Below, piece by piece: positions 45,695 through 54,392 of a DNA stretch of 57,053 nt. The notes under the pieces were generated by a model, which had not been told where the DNA came from, made no database searches, and was given only the letters and a program-made list of their open reading frames with translations. Made by a program: the position numbers and the translations under genes. Position 1 is the first letter of the stretch, and every line of letters starts with the position of its first letter. This stretch comes from Veillonella sp. DNF00869. Lineage in GTDB: Bacteria > Bacillota > Negativicutes > Veillonellales > Veillonellaceae. The DNA lies in the NCBI RefSeq assembly GCF_001553345.1, contig NZ_KQ960768.1, forward strand, positions 24,867-81,919. The letters run 5' to 3'.

Positions 45695-46729
45695 TTAGTG
45701 AGCTAACGCTTCTTTCAATGTTTTAAGGTTTTCTTCCATGATGTCAAGGTATGTCACATTTTTTTGTGCTTGTTCTTCTGTTAAACCTTCTGCAGGGTTT
45801 AATACATACACTTTTACGCCAGTTTCAGCAGCGATAGCATTAGCCAATTTAGGGCTTACCAATTCTTCACTGAAGATTGCTTTTACATTATGTTCTTTGA
45901 TGAAAGCCACGATATCTGCCATGCGTTCTGGTGTTGGTTCAGCATCTGGAGATACTCCCATAATACCCAATTGTTCAAAACCGTATGCGTTTGCTAAGTA
46001 CCCAAATGCCATATGGCTAACTACTAAATGTTTGTCGTGTTGTGTTTTACCAAATTCTTCATATTTAGCATGCAAAGCTTGTAATTTTTCTTTGTATGCT
46101 TTGCCGTTAGCTTCATAGTATTTTGCATTCGTAGGGTCTGCTTTAGAGAAGGCTTCTACAACGGCATCTACTTCTTTAGCAACATTCATTGGATCTAACC
46201 ATACATGTGGATCAAACTCGCCATGTTCATGTTCGTGCTCATGTTTATCTTCTTTTTGAGCTTTATTATGGTCATCTTTGTCGTCTTTATGATCTTTGTC
46301 ATCTTTATGATCTTTGTCATGATCATGTTCGTCTTCATCTTCATCTGGAGCTGGCAACAAAGTAACAGATTTAGACAATTCTACAGGTTGCGCTTTTTGT
46401 AGCACATCTTTTTCTAAAATCTTTTCTGTTGGTTCCAAACCTGCACCGCTATATAAGAACACTTTAGCAGTACCAATTTCTTTTAAATCTTTTGCAGTTG
46501 GATCCCAATCATGTGGTTCTGCTCCTGGAGGTACTAATAAAGTCACATCAACTTTGTCTCCCCCTACTTGTTTCGCTACATCATATACAGGGAACACGGT
46601 AGTAACGACCTTCATTTTTTCAGCTGGTGCTGCTTGTTTTGTATCACTGCCACACCCAGCAATACCTACTGCAGTAGCCACCATAGTAGCTCCTAGTACA
46701 AAATAGGTTAATCGTTTTTTCCAATTCAT
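45695..46729 (-). CDS. znuA: Metal-binding ABC lipoprotein, zinc type
   Basis: 344 residues. Lipoprotein signal with Cys26 (GIAGC), then a cluster A-I substrate-binding fold (VVTTVFPVYDVAKQVGG, LLVPPGAEPHDWDPT, FDPHVWLDPMN). A disordered His/Asp-rich loop (about residues 132-170, repeats of DHKDD and HEHEHEH) is typical of zinc binders and sits before the FDPHVWLD motif. It captures Zn2+ for an ABC importer whose permease and ATPase are not in this window. It is the leftmost gene of the duplicated segment's flank, and its first codons recur downstream. Confidence 0.9.
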   Translation of the reverse strand: MNWKKRLTYFVLGATMVATAVGIAGCGSDTKQAAPAEKMKVVTTVFPVYDVAKQVGGDKVDVTLLVPPGAEPHDWDPTAKDLKEIGTAKVFLYSGAGLEPTEKILEKDVLQKAQPVELSKSVTLLPAPDEDEDEHDHDKDHKDDKDHKDDKDDHNKAQKEDKHEHEHEHGEFDPHVWLDPMNVAKEVDAVVEAFSKADPTNAKYYEANGKAYKEKLQALHAKYEEFGKTQHDKHLVVSHMAFGYLANAYGFEQLGIMGVSPDAEPTPERMADIVAFIKEHNVKAIFSEELVSPKLANAIAAETGVKVYVLNPAEGLTEEQAQKNVTYLDIMEENLKTLKEALAH

Positions 46730-46751
46730 GAGTATACTCCTCCTAACACAT

Positions 46752-46793
46752 AAAAAAACAAGAAGTGATCAGTCTTTGCTAATTCACTTCTTG
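46752..46793 (-). terminator. Terminator before znuA (first copy)
   Basis: CAAGAAGTGA (46759-46768) pairs with TCACTTCTTG (46784-46793), followed by TTTTTTT on the minus strand. It ends the ECF gene transcript immediately before the znuA ribosome site, so znuA needs a promoter close by, or read-through. Confidence 0.85.
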
Positions 46794-46857
46794 ATTATAT
46801 CCGATTTAAAAAATCCGTACTTGAATGCATGAGCAGTCTATACACTCAATATCATTA

Positions 46858-47457
46858 TCATTTAAACTTCTTGATCACCGCAATTGCCACTGGTGTTACA
46901 ACAGCTACTGCTAACAAGGCTTCTGGAATACCATGAGACCATACGATACCCATCACAACATTAAATACTGCCTCTTGTGAAATATGTGTAGCTTTTGCAA
47001 ATTCTACACCATAAATTGTGTAAATACCAGTCATCACAAGGATTGTATTAGTAGCTGTTCCCAAGAATGCAGCTAAGCCGATACGGATGGCTTTCACCTT
47101 AATTGGTACATACATATATACCAACGCTGCCACTAAACCGATCAACATTCTTGGCAATACAGAAATAATAGGATTCATAAATGCAAAGGATAAAATATTA
47201 GGCGCCATGTAAGCTTGTACCATACTGTACGCACCGAATAAGAAACCTACTGACATACCTACTTTAGGCCCTTCCACAACACCACCTAAGATAGTTGGGA
47301 TGTGCAAGATAGTAGCACTAATTGGTGGAATTGGCACAAAGCCCCAACCTGTCATACCAAGTACAATGGTAATCCCTGCCAATAAACCAATAATCGTTAA
47401 TTGACGTACCGTAAATTTTTGCGATGGTTGTGTTTGCAACGCTGTTTCTTTTTCCAT
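46858..47457 (-). CDS. ECF-transporter S-component, copy 1
   Basis: 199 residues, six hydrophobic segments, Ala/Gly-rich, with the S-component features GLLAGITIVLG, ILHIPTILGGVVEGPKVGMSVG and FLFGAYSMV. It captures a vitamin or metal ligand for a shared EcfA1-A2-T module that is not in the window. It is near 90% identical to copy 2. The substrate cannot be told from sequence; the PanT/pantothenate-like pattern is only one option. An apparent promoter and leader precede it, both duplicated. Confidence 0.85.
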   Translation of the reverse strand: MEKETALQTQPSQKFTVRQLTIIGLLAGITIVLGMTGWGFVPIPPISATILHIPTILGGVVEGPKVGMSVGFLFGAYSMVQAYMAPNILSFAFMNPIISVLPRMLIGLVAALVYMYVPIKVKAIRIGLAAFLGTATNTILVMTGIYTIYGVEFAKATHISQEAVFNVVMGIVWSHGIPEALLAVAVVTPVAIAVIKKFK

Positions 47458-47557
47458 GTTTTCCTCCGTTCTTATTCCCTTAGGATATAAGTCGAACCAA
47501 TACTAAAAAATGGAACTCAGTTCTGTTCTTCTTGATACAGACTATACAGTTAGTTCC
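47458..47557 (-). promoter_or_regulatory. Structured leader of ECF copy 1, candidate riboswitch or attenuator
   Basis: About 100 bases of 5' leader. GGAACT and AGTTCC can close a long hairpin followed by ATTTTTT, a terminator-like form. An overlapping GAACTCAGTTC palindrome offers an alternative fold, and CTTAT/ATAAG with TCC/GGA (47471-47491) forms a hairpin next to the ribosome site. The same sequence is present, unchanged, in front of copy 2. I recognise no known riboswitch class. Confidence 0.4.
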
Positions 47558-47563
47558 TCGTAT

Positions 47564-47592
47564 AGAGTAGTACAAATCAGCGGTTCTGTCAA
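47564..47592 (-). promoter_or_regulatory. Promoter of ECF copy 1
   Basis: TTGACA (47587-47592), 17 bases, TACTCT (47564-47569), minus strand. Confidence 0.7.
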
Positions 47593-47681
47593 TCATAAAA
47601 TGTAATTTTTCTTACAGTTATAAAAAGGCTCTTTGTCAAATGTAGCGACTACTTGTCCCAACATGTATTAATAGATCCTAT

Positions 47682-47723
47682 AAAAAACGAACACCTTATG
47701 AGACTCTCATAAAAGTGTTCGTT
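47682..47723 (-). terminator. Terminator after the gmhB fragment
   Basis: AACGAACAC and its complement GTGTTCGTT with a TATGAG/CTCATA inner stem, then TTTTTT. It is the counterpart of the terminator after intact gmhB at 48788-48831. Confidence 0.8.
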
Positions 47724-47729
47724 GTTAAT

Positions 47730-47873
47730 TTACAAACCCAACAATTTTCTGCCTTCTTCCCAAGCAAAGATAGGTGTTAAGAATGTCATTAAATTTTCTT
47801 CTTCAAATGGATACGCACGCATGCCAATCGCTTCAGCAGCCTGTACATCAGAAGGTTTATCACCCACAAAGTA
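47730..47873 (-). pseudogene. gmhB 3' fragment
   Basis: The last 48 codons of a heptose-bisphosphate phosphatase, reading YFVGDKPSDVQAAEAIGM and on to EEGRKLLGL and a stop. It is about 85% identical in DNA to the same part of the intact gmhB at 48838, with several conservative amino-acid changes, so it derives from a diverged allele rather than a recent copy. The catalytic N terminus is missing, replaced at 47874 by znuA sequence. It keeps a terminator. Confidence 0.88.
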
Positions 47874-47906
47874 GATTAATCGTTTTTCCAATTCATGAGT
47901 ATACTC
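47874..47906 (-). pseudogene. znuA 5' fragment with one-base deletion
   Basis: Sequence equivalent to the start of znuA: ATG AAT TGG AAA, but one T fewer in the plus-strand run (five versus six), so the frame reads MNWKND and stops. It is joined to gmhB debris upstream in the reading direction, marking the duplication junction. Confidence 0.85.
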
Positions 47907-47918
47907 CTCCTAACACAT

Positions 47919-47960
47919 AAAAAAACAAGAAGTGATCAGTCTTTGCTAATTCACTTCTTG
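47919..47960 (-). terminator. Terminator, second copy
   Basis: The same CAAGAAGTGA...TCACTTCTTG hairpin with a T tract as at 46752-46793, after ECF copy 2. Confidence 0.85.
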
Positions 47961-48024
47961 ATTATATCCGATTTAAAAAATCCGTACTTGAATGCATGAG
48001 CAGTCTATACACTCAATTTCATTA

Positions 48025-48624
48025 TCATTTAAATTTTTTGATGACAGCTAGTGCCACAGGTGTTACAACGGCTACTCCTAATAGTGCTTCTGGAATACCA
48101 TGAGACCATGCAATACCCATCACCACATCAAATACAGCTTCTTGTGAAATGTGTGTTGCCTTTGCAAATTCTACACCATAGATTGTATAAATACCAGTCA
48201 ATACAAGGATAGTACTTGTGACTTTTCCTAAGAAAGCGGCTACACCAATACGGATAGCTCTTACCTTAACTGGCAAGTACATATATACCAACGCTGCTAC
48301 TAAACCAATCAACATTCTTGGTAATATAGAAATGATTGGATTCATAAACACGAAAGATAAAACATTCGGTGACATATACGCTCGTACCATACTGTAAGCA
48401 CCAAATAAGAACCCTACTGACATCCCCACTTTAGGACCTTCTACGATACCACCTAAAAGGGTTGGAATATGCAAGATGGTCCCACTAATTGGTGGGATTG
48501 GCACAAAGCCCCATCCTGTCATGCCAAGTACAATCGTAATCCCTGCCAATAAGCCAATAATCGTTAATTGACGTACCGTAAATTTTTGCGATGGTTGTGT
48601 TTGCAACGCTGTTTCTTTTTCCAT
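48025..48624 (-). CDS. ECF-transporter S-component, copy 2
   Basis: 199 residues, near 90% identical to copy 1. The first 47 residues are the same, then about 20 mostly conservative changes are scattered in membrane segments (S/A, I/V, K/T, Q/R), several in the ligand-facing region. Both copies appear intact, so they may have split in specificity. It has the same promoter and leader as copy 1, and precedes the fragment junction. Confidence 0.85.
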   Translation of the reverse strand: MEKETALQTQPSQKFTVRQLTIIGLLAGITIVLGMTGWGFVPIPPISGTILHIPTLLGGIVEGPKVGMSVGFLFGAYSMVRAYMSPNVLSFVFMNPIISILPRMLIGLVAALVYMYLPVKVRAIRIGVAAFLGKVTSTILVLTGIYTIYGVEFAKATHISQEAVFDVVMGIAWSHGIPEALLGVAVVTPVALAVIKKFK

Positions 48625-48724
48625 GTTTTCCTCCGTTCTTATTCCCTTAGGATATAAGTCGAACCAATACTAAAAAATGGAACTCAGTTCTGTTCTTCTT
48701 GATACAGACTATACAGTTAGTTCC
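48625..48724 (-). promoter_or_regulatory. Structured leader of ECF copy 2
   Basis: Sequence-identical to the leader of copy 1, with the same GGAACT/AGTTCC and CTTAT/ATAAG pairings. Conservation of this segment while the coding part diverged suggests recombination or selection. Confidence 0.4.
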
Positions 48725-48730
48725 TCGTAT

Positions 48731-48759
48731 AGAGTAGTACAAATCAGCTATTCCGTCAA
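48731..48759 (-). promoter_or_regulatory. Promoter of ECF copy 2
   Basis: TTGACG (48754-48759), 17 bases, TACTCT (48731-48736), minus strand: one change from the copy 1 promoter in the -35 hexamer. Confidence 0.65.
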
Positions 48760-48787
48760 TCATAAAATGTAACTTTTCTTACACTAC

Positions 48788-48831
48788 AAGAAAACGAACA
48801 CCTTATGAGGTGCCTCATACAAGTGTTCGTT
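48788..48831 (-). terminator. Terminator after gmhB
   Basis: AACGAACAC pairs with GTGTTCGTT, with an extended TATGAG/CTCATA inner stem, and TTTTC follows. It ends the heptose operon. Confidence 0.85.
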
Positions 48832-48837
48832 CTACCA

Positions 48838-49371
48838 TTACAGCCCCAATAGCTTTCTGCCTTCTTCCCAGGCAAAAATAGGCTCTAAGAATGTCATTAA
48901 GTTGTCTTCTTCAAATGGGTACGCACGCATGCCAATGGACTCAGCAGCCTGCGCATCAGATGGTTTATCACCGACTAGGAAGCTACCATCCACATCTACA
49001 TTCCAGTCCTGAATTGCTTTCGTCAACATACCAGGATTTGGTTTGCGGCAATCACAGTCTTTCGTGTACTCTGCCACAGATCCTTCTGGATGATGTGGGC
49101 AGTAATAGTAGGCCAATACTTTCACACCTTCTGCTTCTAAACGACGGGACATTTCAGCATGTAACGCTTGCACATCTTCCTCTGTATAGTAGCCTCGTGC
49201 AACCCCACTTTGGTTTGTGACCACAATGATATCATACCCACGTGTTTGGGCTTCTTTCATAGCTTCAATAGCACCAGGAATAAATTGTAATTGTGCAGGA
49301 TTACTCAAATATCCTACATCCACGTTAATAACCCCATCACGATCTAAAAATAATACATTTCTAGTTTCCAT
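48838..49371 (-). CDS. gmhB: D-glycero-D-manno-heptose 1,7-bisphosphate phosphatase
   Basis: 177 residues of the HAD family: LFLDRDGVIN holds the catalytic Asp pair, VVTNQSG is motif II, CDCRKPNPGM the zinc loop and motif III, and FLVGDKPSD motif IV. It removes the C7 phosphate to give heptose-1-phosphate for HldE. The start codon overlaps the hldD stop as TAATG. It is the last gene of the heptose operon, followed by a strong terminator. A diverged fragment of the same gene lies 1.1 kb away. Confidence 0.95.
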   Translation of the reverse strand: METRNVLFLDRDGVINVDVGYLSNPAQLQFIPGAIEAMKEAQTRGYDIIVVTNQSGVARGYYTEEDVQALHAEMSRRLEAEGVKVLAYYYCPHHPEGSVAEYTKDCDCRKPNPGMLTKAIQDWNVDVDGSFLVGDKPSDAQAAESIGMRAYPFEEDNLMTFLEPIFAWEEGRKLLGL

Positions 49372-50336
49372 TATTTTACATACCCTTCATTATCACGTAA
49401 TAACGCACAATACTCATGGACTGCTTGTTCTAATGGTGTAAATCCTTTATCATAGCCAGCAGCTAACAATTTTGTTGTATCTGCTTGCGTATAGCTTTGG
49501 TATTTACCCTTTAATACTTCTGGGAAATCGATATAACGAATCTCGCCTTTTCCAGCGAAGGAAATAACAGCTTTCATAAACTCATTAAATGTATGTGCAT
49601 GACCTGTACCACAGTTGAATACACCACTAATTTCAGGGTGTTCCCAGAAATAGAAATTCACATTTACCACATCGTTTACATAGATAAAATCACGGGTTTG
49701 CTCACCGTCACCATATCCATCGATGCCTTTAAAGAGTGTAATTTCACCAGTTTCCATCAATTTATAATACATTTGACGCACCAAAGATGCCATCTTATCT
49801 TTATGTGTTTCATTCGGTCCAAAGACATTGAAATAGCGTAAGCCCACACATTGAGATTGTAATTGGTTTCTAAATTTTGCTACATAGCGGTCAAATAGTA
49901 GTTTAGAATACGCATATGGATTTAAAGCTTGTTCGCAAGATGGGTCTTCGCGGAATCCATTAGTCCCATGTCCATAGGTGGATGCAGAAGATGCATAGAT
50001 GAAAGGAACTCGACGTTCTTGGCAATAATGAAAGAGATTTTTAGATCCTTCATAGTTATTTTTCATCATATATCTACCATCATAATTCATAGTGTCTGCA
50101 CAAGCACCTTCGTGGAATACCACTTCGATAGGTCCACAATCAAAGGTATTTTGTTCTACCGCAGTATCAAAATCTTCATAATCGATATAATCTGCAAAAT
50201 CCAACATTTCAATGTTGCGGATTTTACGACCATCCGTTAAATCATCAACAATCAAAATATCATTGCGACCTTTATTATTCAACTGTTTTACAATATTGGA
50301 GCCGATAAAGCCAGCACCACCAGTAACAATAATCAT
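49371..50336 (-). CDS. hldD: ADP-L-glycero-D-manno-heptose 6-epimerase
   Basis: 321 residues of the extended SDR family: GGAGFIGSN (NAD(P) site), FHEGACADT, the YxxxK in NPYAYSKLLFD and the FNVFGPNETHKDKMAS stretch that is diagnostic of HldD. It completes ADP-heptose for inner-core LPS. The ATG overlaps the hldE stop (ATGA). Confidence 0.96.
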   Translation of the reverse strand: MIIVTGGAGFIGSNIVKQLNNKGRNDILIVDDLTDGRKIRNIEMLDFADYIDYEDFDTAVEQNTFDCGPIEVVFHEGACADTMNYDGRYMMKNNYEGSKNLFHYCQERRVPFIYASSASTYGHGTNGFREDPSCEQALNPYAYSKLLFDRYVAKFRNQLQSQCVGLRYFNVFGPNETHKDKMASLVRQMYYKLMETGEITLFKGIDGYGDGEQTRDFIYVNDVVNVNFYFWEHPEISGVFNCGTGHAHTFNEFMKAVISFAGKGEIRYIDFPEVLKGKYQSYTQADTTKLLAAGYDKGFTPLEQAVHEYCALLRDNEGYVK

Positions 50337-51817
50337 AGTTTTCCTTCCTCTATTAATCCTTGAATACGTTCAATGATTCCTGTTGTGGAATATCCCTCTT
50401 GGAACGGCAAGATTTGTACTTCCTCTACAAACTCCTTGCCAATGACGTCTTCTGGCTTATAATCTCCACCTTTAACCAATATATTTGGTCGCAACTGTGA
50501 AAGCACCTCTGCTGGCGTATCTTCTTCAAATAGAACCACACCATCTACAAAGCCTAAAGAGCTCATCAATAAGGCTCTATCTAGTTCATGATTGATAGGA
50601 CGACTATCCCCTTTTAAACGGCGCACAGAGCTATCTGAATTGAGGGCCACCACCAAATGATCACCCAGTGTAGCTGCCTCTTTTAAATAGGTCAAATGAC
50701 CACGATGTAAAATATCAAAGCATCCATTCGTAAAGACAACCACTTCGCCCCGGTCTTGCCATAATCGGATTTTTTGGGCTAATGCTTCTACAGAATAGAC
50801 ACTTTCTTTATCTTCTTTTTTAGCTTTCATAAAAGACAGTAAATCTAATAGTTCTTGACGATGGATCGGATAGGTACCAACCTTAGACACCACTACACCT
50901 GCTGCTGCATTGGCAGCTACTAAAGCTGCTCGGATAGATAAGCCTGAAATTAATGTAGTAAGCATCATAGCCACTACCGTATCCCCGGCACCGCTCACAT
51001 CGAATACATCTTGCTGTTTCGTTTCTGCATTGTGCCACACATTGCCATCTTTACGAACTAAGGTAATCCCTTTAGCAGAACGCGTAACAATGATAAAGTC
51101 TAGCTCCATGTTATCCAAAATATGACGTGCTGCTTCAACAACTGCTTCATCTGTGTTGGGCACTTCATAGCCTACAGCTTCACTGAGTTCCTTCACATTA
51201 GGAGTAATACAAGTAGCACCGTTATATTTTGACCAGTCAGAACCTTTCGGATCCACAATAGTCATAATGCCAGCAGCACGAGTTTTACTGAATACTTGAC
51301 TTAACAAGGATGGTTGGCAAATACCTTTACCATAGTCAGAAATCACAAGGCCTTGCAATCCTTTGTGCAACAACTCATCTAGCCAAGTAAGGATAGCTGT
51401 TTCACTGGCACTAGACACAGGCTGATTCACTTCATAATCTAAGCGAATCATTTGCTGTTGTCCACCTAAGATGCGTGTTTTCGTGGTAGTCGGAATAGAA
51501 TCTTCAGTAAAGACGCCAGTACTTTGGATACCATTATCTTCTAATAATTGGCGTACTATCTTACCATGTGCATCATCGCCAATACGAGATGCCATATGCA
51601 CTTGGCAATCTAATTGAGCTAAGTTATTTGCTACATTGGCGGCACCGCCTAACACTTCCGTTTCACGTTGCACTAAATTCACAGGCACTGGAGATTCTGG
51701 AGAAATGCGACTTACATCGCCAAAAATATAGCGATCTAACATGCAGTCACCAATAACCCCTACTTGTAATTGTGGTAAATCACGAAGCAAAAAGGATTGT
51801 AATGTACGATTAGGCAT
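50333..51817 (-). CDS. hldE: Bifunctional heptose-7-phosphate kinase/heptose-1-phosphate adenylyltransferase
   Basis: 494 residues with both domains fused, as in E. coli. The N-terminal PfkB kinase (1-330) has [19 protein letters not shown] and [10 protein letters not shown]; the C-terminal nucleotidyltransferase (about 345-494) has [17 protein letters not shown] with HxGH. I start at the ATG at 51817 (MPNRTLQSF), after GGAAGAAG; the GTG 21 bases upstream is a weaker choice. The start overlaps gmhA by eight bases. Confidence 0.96.
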   Translation of the reverse strand: MPNRTLQSFLLRDLPQLQVGVIGDCMLDRYIFGDVSRISPESPVPVNLVQRETEVLGGAANVANNLAQLDCQVHMASRIGDDAHGKIVRQLLEDNGIQSTGVFTEDSIPTTTKTRILGGQQQMIRLDYEVNQPVSSASETAILTWLDELLHKGLQGLVISDYGKGICQPSLLSQVFSKTRAAGIMTIVDPKGSDWSKYNGATCITPNVKELSEAVGYEVPNTDEAVVEAARHILDNMELDFIIVTRSAKGITLVRKDGNVWHNAETKQQDVFDVSGAGDTVVAMMLTTLISGLSIRAALVAANAAAGVVVSKVGTYPIHRQELLDLLSFMKAKKEDKESVYSVEALAQKIRLWQDRGEVVVFTNGCFDILHRGHLTYLKEAATLGDHLVVALNSDSSVRRLKGDSRPINHELDRALLMSSLGFVDGVVLFEEDTPAEVLSQLRPNILVKGGDYKPEDVIGKEFVEEVQILPFQEGYSTTGIIERIQGLIEEGKL

Positions 51818-52382
51818 AGTCTTCTTCCACCAATTCACATAAAATATGACCAGCTAAAATATGCATTTCTTGAATACGGGCTGTCACTTTAGATGGCACT
51901 GCAAAAGTTAAATCGCATAACTCTGCCATCTTTCCGCCACCTTCACCAGTAAAAGCAAAGGTATGCATACCAATATTACGAGCAGATTCTACGGCTTTTA
52001 CCACATTTTTACTATTTCCAGATGTAGAAATACCAATCAAAATATCTCCAGATCGGCCTAAGCCATCTACTTGTCGGGCAAATACTTCATCATACCCATA
52101 ATCATTACCTACAGCTGTCAAAATAGATGTATCTGTGGTCAGCGCAATGGATGCTAAGGAACGACGTTCTTTTTGAAAGCGTCCCACTAATTCCGCTGCT
52201 AAATGCTGAGAATCTGCTGCGGAACCACCATTACCGCAAAATAAAATTTTATTGCCTGCTGCTAGCGCTGCCTTACAACGCTCCGCCATAGCTTCGATAA
52301 CACCCATTACTTCATAAGTAGCACTCAATGTATCTACATGATCTGAAAAACGGGCACTAACAATTGGATGTAACTCACTCAT
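51810..52382 (-). CDS. gmhA: Sedoheptulose-7-phosphate isomerase
   Basis: 190 residues of the SIS family: [31 protein letters not shown] and [10 protein letters not shown]. It is the first committed step of ADP-heptose synthesis. I choose the ATG at 52382 ([12 protein letters not shown]), eight bases after AAAGGA and overlapping the nrdR stop; the ATG 18 bases upstream is also possible. It leads hldE-hldD-gmhB in the same transcript. Confidence 0.94.
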   Translation of the reverse strand: MSELHPIVSARFSDHVDTLSATYEVMGVIEAMAERCKAALAAGNKILFCGNGGSAADSQHLAAELVGRFQKERRSLASIALTTDTSILTAVGNDYGYDEVFARQVDGLGRSGDILIGISTSGNSKNVVKAVESARNIGMHTFAFTGEGGGKMAELCDLTFAVPSKVTARIQEMHILAGHILCELVEEDYA

Positions 52383-52848
52383 GTGTTGTATCCTTTCCAT
52401 GATTGTCCAATAATTCGTGTAATTCTTTTAAAAAACTTTCTACATTATTAAATTGTCGGTAGACAGAGGCAAATCGCACATAGGCAACTTGGTCTACATC
52501 TTTCAACAAGGACAATACAATTTCACCAATTCGCTCCGTAGTCACTTCTTGCTCTACTTCCATGCGAATTTGTTTTTCTGTTTCATTTACAATCGATTCC
52601 AATTGATCTGTGGAAATGCCTCGTTTACTACAAGATCTCCACAAGCCATTCATCAATTTAGATCGATCAAATAATTCTTTTTTCTGATCTCGTTTAATCA
52701 CCATGATTGGTAAATCTTCAATGACTTCATAGGTCGTAAAGCGTTTTCCGCAGCTCATACATTCTCGACGGCGACGAATATTATTATCATCCGTAGACCG
52801 TGAATCTGTCACTTTAATTTCATCATGATGACAATAAGGACATTTCAT
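52375..52848 (-). CDS. nrdR: Ribonucleotide reductase regulator NrdR
   Basis: 157 residues. A zinc ribbon with Cys3, Cys6, Cys30 and Cys33 (KCPYCHHDE...CMSCGKRF), followed by an ATP-cone domain (residues 46-140) that senses ATP/dATP and represses nrd genes. It is usually alone or near nrd genes, so its place between a VirK-like gene and gmhA is unusual. It is linked to gmhA by overlapping frames and presumably shares the promoter at 53814. Confidence 0.96.
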   Translation of the reverse strand: MKCPYCHHDEIKVTDSRSTDDNNIRRRRECMSCGKRFTTYEVIEDLPIMVIKRDQKKELFDRSKLMNGLWRSCSKRGISTDQLESIVNETEKQIRMEVEQEVTTERIGEIVLSLLKDVDQVAYVRFASVYRQFNNVESFLKELHELLDNHGKDTTHE

Positions 52849-52859
52849 ACCGTATCCTC

Positions 52860-53777
52860 CTATTGGTTGCGCAAGAAGGTCTTTCCTTGCTGTTGAATTT
52901 CTTCTATAAAAGTATCTAACATTTCATAGCGTTTACGATACATATTTCGTTTATGTGTTTTCGCTGTTTCGTAGGTTTTCCGTTCCTCTTCTAAAGGAAT
53001 CACAAAGAATCGAGAGTCTTGTTCCCATACGTGACCGCCTAATTCTTCCCAAAAGTCATCAAATTTCACTAATTTATGGCGATTAAAACGAATTAAATGC
53101 GTATTTGTATAGAATCCTTCATCGGACACTGCATACAAGATCTCAATACCTAAGCAAGTGGCTAATTGACGTAATAGAAAGAACATAAAGTTTTTAGGGC
53201 GATAGCCATGCATTTTTTTCGTCAGCTTCTTTGCCTTATCTAGACCCTCTTTATATCCCTGAATAGTACCAATCCAAATACATGGTTGTCCCGATGGATC
53301 CACACCTAATCGGAAGTTGATATGATAGATTCCATCCCCTTCGTAGGTTAAGAGCAAACTTAGCAGTCCTTCTTTACGTTGTCCTGGCATATATTGTAAG
53401 GTAGCTTCTAAAGCTAATTCTTCAGAATGCCATAATTGAATGCCGCTTTCAGAGAGACTGTACAAGGATCGAATCGCATCGTCTGTCACATATTTCGGTA
53501 GCATATCAAAATGTTGTGTAATACAGGTTAATCGTTCTTGGGCTGTAGATTCTTTGTAGAAGAATACACGATTAATAATCTCCCAGATTCCTTCTTGCTC
53601 TTGTAACAAATTTGGATAGCTATAGTAGTGTTCAAAATAGGCTTCCAATTGTTTCAACTGAGATTTATTTTTATAGGAACGGGCAGTAAATAAAAAAATA
53701 CGTCGTTTTTCACGCCAGCTATGGTATCCATATATTCTTTTACCTAATTCCCATTGTTGCTTTGCATATGTAAACAC
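52860..53777 (-). CDS. VirK/YbjX (DUF535) family protein
   Basis: 305 residues. The central and C-terminal core (ILWH-like HSEELALEATLQYM, GLLSLLLTYEG, YHINFRLGVDP, IGTIQGYKEGLDKAKKLTKKMHGYRPKN, HLIRFNRHKL) is that of the VirK/YbjX family, tied in other diderms to envelope and lipid A modification. The start is GTG, seven bases after AGGAGG. It is the first gene of the unit that goes on to nrdR and the heptose genes, which fits an LPS link. Biochemical activity unknown. Confidence 0.85.
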   Translation of the reverse strand: MFTYAKQQWELGKRIYGYHSWREKRRIFLFTARSYKNKSQLKQLEAYFEHYYSYPNLLQEQEGIWEIINRVFFYKESTAQERLTCITQHFDMLPKYVTDDAIRSLYSLSESGIQLWHSEELALEATLQYMPGQRKEGLLSLLLTYEGDGIYHINFRLGVDPSGQPCIWIGTIQGYKEGLDKAKKLTKKMHGYRPKNFMFFLLRQLATCLGIEILYAVSDEGFYTNTHLIRFNRHKLVKFDDFWEELGGHVWEQDSRFFVIPLEEERKTYETAKTHKRNMYRKRYEMLDTFIEEIQQQGKTFLRNQ

Positions 53778-53813
53778 GGTACATCCTCCTTAGGATAGAC
53801 TATATCAAACTAT

Positions 53814-53843
53814 ATTATACTCCATTTTAACAACGAAATTCAA
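53814..53843 (-). promoter_or_regulatory. Promoter of the VirK-nrdR-heptose operon
   Basis: TTGAAT (53838-53843), 18 bases, TATAAT (53814-53819), minus strand, about 37 bases before the GTG start. Confidence 0.7.
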
Positions 53844-53851
53844 TGATATGC

Positions 53852-53895
53852 AAAAAACTAGAGAGTTCTAAGACTAAGCCTTAAAACTCTCTAGT
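53852..53895 (-). terminator. Terminator after dut
   Basis: ACTAGAGAGTT pairs with AACTCTCTAGT, with extra inner pairing, followed by TTTTTT on the minus strand. It separates pnp-dut from the VirK unit. Confidence 0.88.
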
Positions 53896-53930
53896 GAAAG
53901 AAATGTGGTTACATTCCTTAGTATATGTTG

Positions 53931-54380
53931 TTATTTACTGCCTGTGCTACCGATACCACCAGTACGAATACCGCGCGCATCGTCATCATTTGTGAGTAAG
54001 TATTTAGAGAAGATACCTTGTGCTACTCGTTCTCCTTTTTCTAAGGCAACGGGAGCGTCTGTAATGTTATACACAGCAATCATAATATGACCTTCGTTAT
54101 CTTCATTATTATAGTAATCAGAGTCAATAATCCCTGTACTATTAGTGAGCATCAAACCTCGTTTGATAGCCATGCTTGAGCGAACGTGGATCGCTAAATA
54201 TTCATCATAATGCATGAACGCTTTCAATCCTGTAGGAATCAATACTGTTTCCTTAGGGCCTACTACAACAGATTCTGCACATTCAATATCATAGCCTGCA
54301 CTTTCAGAAGTCTTACGCTTCGGTAAATTGATACCTTGTCCTTCAAAGGCAGAAACTACTTCAAATCCACGAATATCCAT
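53931..54380 (-). CDS. dut: dUTP diphosphatase
   Basis: 149 residues from the ATG at 54380 (MDIRGFEVV), after GAGGTG; the longer frame starts with TTG upstream of that site. The five trimeric-dUTPase motifs are present: SAGYDIE, RSSMAIKRG, GIIDSDYY, GERVAQGIF and RGIRTGGIGSTG at the C terminus. It keeps dUTP low for DNA synthesis and makes dUMP. It is 12 bases after the pnp stop and ends at a terminator. Confidence 0.95.
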   Translation of the reverse strand: MDIRGFEVVSAFEGQGINLPKRKTSESAGYDIECAESVVVGPKETVLIPTGLKAFMHYDEYLAIHVRSSMAIKRGLMLTNSTGIIDSDYYNNEDNEGHIMIAVYNITDAPVALEKGERVAQGIFSKYLLTNDDDARGIRTGGIGSTGSK

Positions 54381-54392
54381 AGTGCACCTCAA

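Larger units (their letters stand above)
46697..48981. repeat. Imperfect tandem duplication around the ECF S-component gene
   Basis: The unit recurs at an offset of 1167 bases through the gene, with 1108 at the gmhB end because the first copy carries about 59 extra bases. Some blocks are almost identical (47387-47581 with its partner; the tail from 46735 to 46857 with 47902 to 48024), while others differ at roughly one position in eight. The junction fuses a truncated gmhB tail to the first codons of znuA. Confidence 0.9.

Noticed and set aside
46847..46865. Fur-box-like TGATAATGATATTGA near the ECF copy 1 stop codon
   Set aside because: It is half made of the stop codon and coding triplets, is not close to a promoter -35, and is changed in the second copy.
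47886..47906. Mini-ORF MNWKND as a regulatory upstream peptide
   Set aside because: It is explained as the frameshifted start of a znuA fragment at the duplication junction.
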